Assembly (NCBI GenBank): GCA_945862235.1
Contig: CAMAYU010000057.1
Coordinates: 1 to 32,634 of the forward strand
Source of the DNA: Schlesneria paludicola DSM 18645
GTDB taxonomy: Bacteria > Planctomycetota > Planctomycetia > Planctomycetales > Planctomycetaceae
Length of the DNA stretch: 32,634 nt
Reading direction: 5' to 3'
A model generated the notes under the pieces. That model saw only the letters and a list, made by a program, of their open reading frames with translations, was not told the DNA's origin and ran no database searches. Made by a program: the position numbers and the translations under genes. Below are positions 30,608 through 32,634 of this stretch, in pieces; position 1 is the stretch's first letter, and the number at the start of each line of letters is the position of its first letter.

Positions 30608-31687
30608 TCACCCCGCCACAAACAGCCGGTCCACCGCCACATTGTGAACGATCGGTTCGAGCATCTGCCCCTGATTCGGCGGCGGGAAAAAGATCGCACC
30701 AACGAGCGGGAAATTGTGACAGCAGGCGAGGGCTTTTTCGACTCCGAGAACAAAAAAGGCCGTCGAGAGGGCATCTGCCAGTGCGGCATCCGGCGCGATC
30801 ACGCTGACCGACAACATCGTCTCGACCGGCCAACCTGTGCGCGGATCGAGAATGTGTCCGTACCGTTTCCCTTCGTGCCGGAACCATTGCACCGCCGTGC
30901 CACTCGTGGACAGAGCCGCATCTTTCAAGAGCAACGTTGCGAAGGGCCGGTCGGGCAGGAGCGGGTTGCGAAGGCCCACCGGCCAGCCATCGTGTCCCGC
31001 GTGAGTCCCCTGCGCCCGGACGCTGCTCCGTCCGCCATGCACCAACCAATTCGAGACGTCTCGTTCTAGCAGCAGTTCCCCCGCGCGATCAACCGCATGC
31101 CCTTTGCCGATCGCGCCGAGATTGAACTCGACTCCGCTCTCGTCAAACTGCACGGTGCGGCGCGCATCATCAAACAGAACGTGACGGAGGCCACTCTTGG
31201 CGAGACCCGCTTCGATTTCGTCTCCCGTGGGGATGCGGTCTTCACTTCGACAGCGACGCCACAGCGCGACGAGTGCGCCTGCCACCGGATCGAATGCGCT
31301 GTCGGTCTGGCTCGCGATCAGTTCGGCCCGACGTAGTAGCAAGAACAGTTCGGCATCGACCTCGACCGCCGCCGTCGGCGCCAGGCGATTGATCGTCGCG
31401 AGATGCGCGTCCTCGCGGTAAACGCTCATCAACCGTTCGAGTTCGTGAACGTGTTCCAACGCTGCCGATGCGGACTCAATCTGCGAATCAGGACCATCCG
31501 GGTTGAGCATCACATCGAAGTCGCACGCCATCGCGGTGGTTTGCAGCAGCAGCGTCGGTCCGCGCCCAGGCGTGACTCGCGGAGCTGCGATCTCATCAGC
31601 GAGCCGGTTTTGAACCTGCTCCCACTCAGCACGCACGGCTTGTCCGGTGAGAAAGTCGCGGCGGTTCGAGGGTGTTGGCCCAGACAT
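30608..31687 (-). CDS. apbE: FAD:protein FMN transferase (ApbE family)
   Basis: ApbE attaches FMN from FAD to Thr or Ser of target flavoproteins (NqrB/NqrC, RnfD/G and others). The 359-residue protein has TTAMACDFDVML near 65-76, HVHELERLMSVYREDAHLAT, a DSAFDPVAGALVALWRR segment, VEFNLGAIGKGHAVDRAGEL (the conserved NLGAIAKGY-type block), NWLVHGGRSSVRAQG, and STSGTAVQWFRHEGKRYGHI with LDPRTGWP. The ATG at 31687 is chosen because GGTGAG lies about 5 nt upstream and the longer frame would overlap the TPR gene. Residues 8-14 read NRRDFLT, like a Tat motif, but no hydrophobic region follows, so export is doubtful. It follows the TPR gene by 5 nt. Confidence 0.93.
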   Translation of the reverse strand: MSGPTPSNRRDFLTGQAVRAEWEQVQNRLADEIAAPRVTPGRGPTLLLQTTAMACDFDVMLNPDGPDSQIESASAALEHVHELERLMSVYREDAHLATINRLAPTAAVEVDAELFLLLRRAELIASQTDSAFDPVAGALVALWRRCRSEDRIPTGDEIEAGLAKSGLRHVLFDDARRTVQFDESGVEFNLGAIGKGHAVDRAGELLLERDVSNWLVHGGRSSVRAQGTHAGHDGWPVGLRNPLLPDRPFATLLLKDAALSTSGTAVQWFRHEGKRYGHILDPRTGWPVETMLSVSVIAPDAALADALSTAFFVLGVEKALACCHNFPLVGAIFFPPPNQGQMLEPIVHNVAVDRLFVAG

Positions 31688-31692
31688 GGAAC

Positions 31693-32634
31693 TCACCGTT
31701 TCACATCCGGAGCATTGATGAAGTCTTCGTGAGCCTTCAGTTCCTGAACTTTCCGCTTGAGGCTCTTGCGCAGCGCGGACCATTGGTACATCGACGTGCG
31801 GAAATTTTCGGCGGCGACGGGAAGCGTGTAAGCGGCATCGTCGCCTTGCGCCATGGCCCGCTCGACTTCCATCACGGCCGGCTCCATCTTTTGCTTGAGG
31901 TACTCGCAGCAGCCTTTGGCGAGGCGTTCGATTTCTTCGGCGAGACTCTTCACGTGGGCACGTTCTTCCAATCGCTCGGCATCGCTGAGCTTGCGACCAG
32001 CGGACGACGGAGCCTTGCTCGAAGCGGACTTAGTATTCACATCGACCAAGCGTCCGAACGGGTTGGCACCAGCCTTCGTTAGAGCTAACTGAGCTTCGGC
32101 ACTCTCTAACCCGTGACGCGCTTTTTCAAAGTTCGGCTTGATCTCCAACGCCTTCTTGAAGTTGACGATCGCCATCTGAAGGTTGCCCATATCGACGTAG
32201 GTGTTGCCGAGGTTTTGGTAGGCCTCGGCCAGACTCGGATTCAGGCGAATCGCTTCCTTGTATGCCGAGACCGCCATCGCGTTCTGTTTGAGCTTCCGCT
32301 GGGCAATCCCCAAGTTGTAGTACGACTCGGCACACTTCTTGTCGCGCTGGATCGCTTTGCGTAAGGCTTCGCACGCCTTCTGATGTTCGCCGAGTCGGTT
32401 GTAGATGGCCCCGATGTTCGTGTGGAACCGGCCTTCCATCGGCTTGAGCATCGTCAGCTTCGTGTAGTGCTTGATCGCATCGGGTAAGTCGCCATCGAGA
32501 TAGGCCACCGCCGCCAAGCCGTCGTAAGCGTCGATGCAGTCCGAATCCAAAGCCACCGCACTCTCGAAGGCATCATTGGCCGAGGCATGATCGCGGGCCT
32601 TCAACGCCGCTCGACCCGCCTCGCAGAAGGCTTC
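31693..32634 (-). CDS. Tetratricopeptide-repeat protein, 5' end beyond the window
   Basis: The frame is open to the right edge, so the N-terminus is missing; at least 313 residues are present. Four clear TPRs are visible: one around DAYDGLAAVAYLDGDLPDAI, then FHTNIGAIYNRLGEHQKACE, AESYYNLGIAQRKLKQNAMA, and LAEAYQNLGNTYVDMGNLQM, with the usual 34-residue spacing; a partial repeat lies before them at the edge. The C-terminal 130 residues are a separate helical region (Lys/Glu-rich, LEERAHVKSLAEEIERLAKG and beyond) not recognised. TPRs mediate protein-protein contacts. apbE starts 5 nt after its stop, so the two are probably co-transcribed, although no functional link is known. Confidence 0.85.
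   Translation of the reverse strand, partial: EAFCEAGRAALKARDHASANDAFESAVALDSDCIDAYDGLAAVAYLDGDLPDAIKHYTKLTMLKPMEGRFHTNIGAIYNRLGEHQKACEALRKAIQRDKKCAESYYNLGIAQRKLKQNAMAVSAYKEAIRLNPSLAEAYQNLGNTYVDMGNLQMAIVNFKKALEIKPNFEKARHGLESAEAQLALTKAGANPFGRLVDVNTKSASSKAPSSAGRKLSDAERLEERAHVKSLAEEIERLAKGCCEYLKQKMEPAVMEVERAMAQGDDAAYTLPVAAENFRTSMYQWSALRKSLKRKVQELKAHEDFINAPDVKR

Overview
The window looks like chromosomal DNA from a member of the Planctomycetota. The grounds are an estimated G+C near 60%, a bacterial formylmethanofuran dehydrogenase B homologue (tetrahydromethanopterin-linked C1 chemistry in a bacterium), a Tat-targeted Gfo/Idh/MocA oxidoreductase beside a DoxX-family membrane protein, a secreted PQQ-like propeller protein, a full flagellar rod/ring/hook-junction cluster, and many short palindromic repeats between genes. 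The assignment is an inference from content; no marker such as 16S rRNA is present.

Layout. 1-5.3 kb: a small secreted protein and an unrecognised ORF (both minus), a 1263-residue AsmA-like membrane-anchored protein, and a solitary ribosomal protein L24 gene (minus) far from any other ribosomal protein gene. 5.5-9.9 kb: a PQQ-like beta-propeller protein and APS kinase CysC (both minus), then a plus-strand membrane histidine kinase whose extracytoplasmic sensor has a c-type haem motif (CxxCH). 9.9-11.5 kb: a palindromic element, tRNA-Ala(CGC) with a plausible promoter and terminator, then debris of a fic gene and a type I restriction hsdR gene, and a 30-residue very basic ORF. 11.7-14.5 kb: a tRNA-dihydrouridine synthase and fhcB. 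14.6-25.7 kb: flagellar genes, with a flgG-like paralogue on the minus strand and then flgF-flgG-flgA-flgH-flgI-flgJ-flgN-flgK-flgL on the plus strand. 25.7-32.6 kb, all minus: an MFS transporter, a 36-residue membrane ORF, the Gfo/Idh/MocA protein, the DoxX-family protein, ApbE (FAD:protein FMN transferase) and a TPR protein that runs off the right edge.

How the genes work together. The flagellar block encodes the proximal and distal rod (FlgF, FlgG), P- and L-rings with their chaperone (FlgI, FlgH, FlgA), a rod-cap protein with no muramidase domain (FlgJ), the hook-filament junction proteins (FlgK, FlgL) and their probable chaperone (FlgN). The order is biosynthetically sensible, but palindromes break the run between flgH/flgI, flgI/flgJ and flgJ/flgN. 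No hook (flgE), filament, motor, csrA or fliW gene is visible.

The least explained signal is the repeats. At least six palindrome families occupy nearly every intergenic space over 200 bp. One C-rich/G-rich hairpin family occurs four times, each time in the same orientation 20-45 nt upstream of a plus-strand start codon. Another has terminal inverted repeats like a non-autonomous transposable element and occurs as two long copies and one core-deleted copy. I did not find a clearly new multi-gene system. The best candidates for novelty are the 5'-leader hairpins, the MITE-like family, the haem-sensing orphan kinase, and two very small ORFs.
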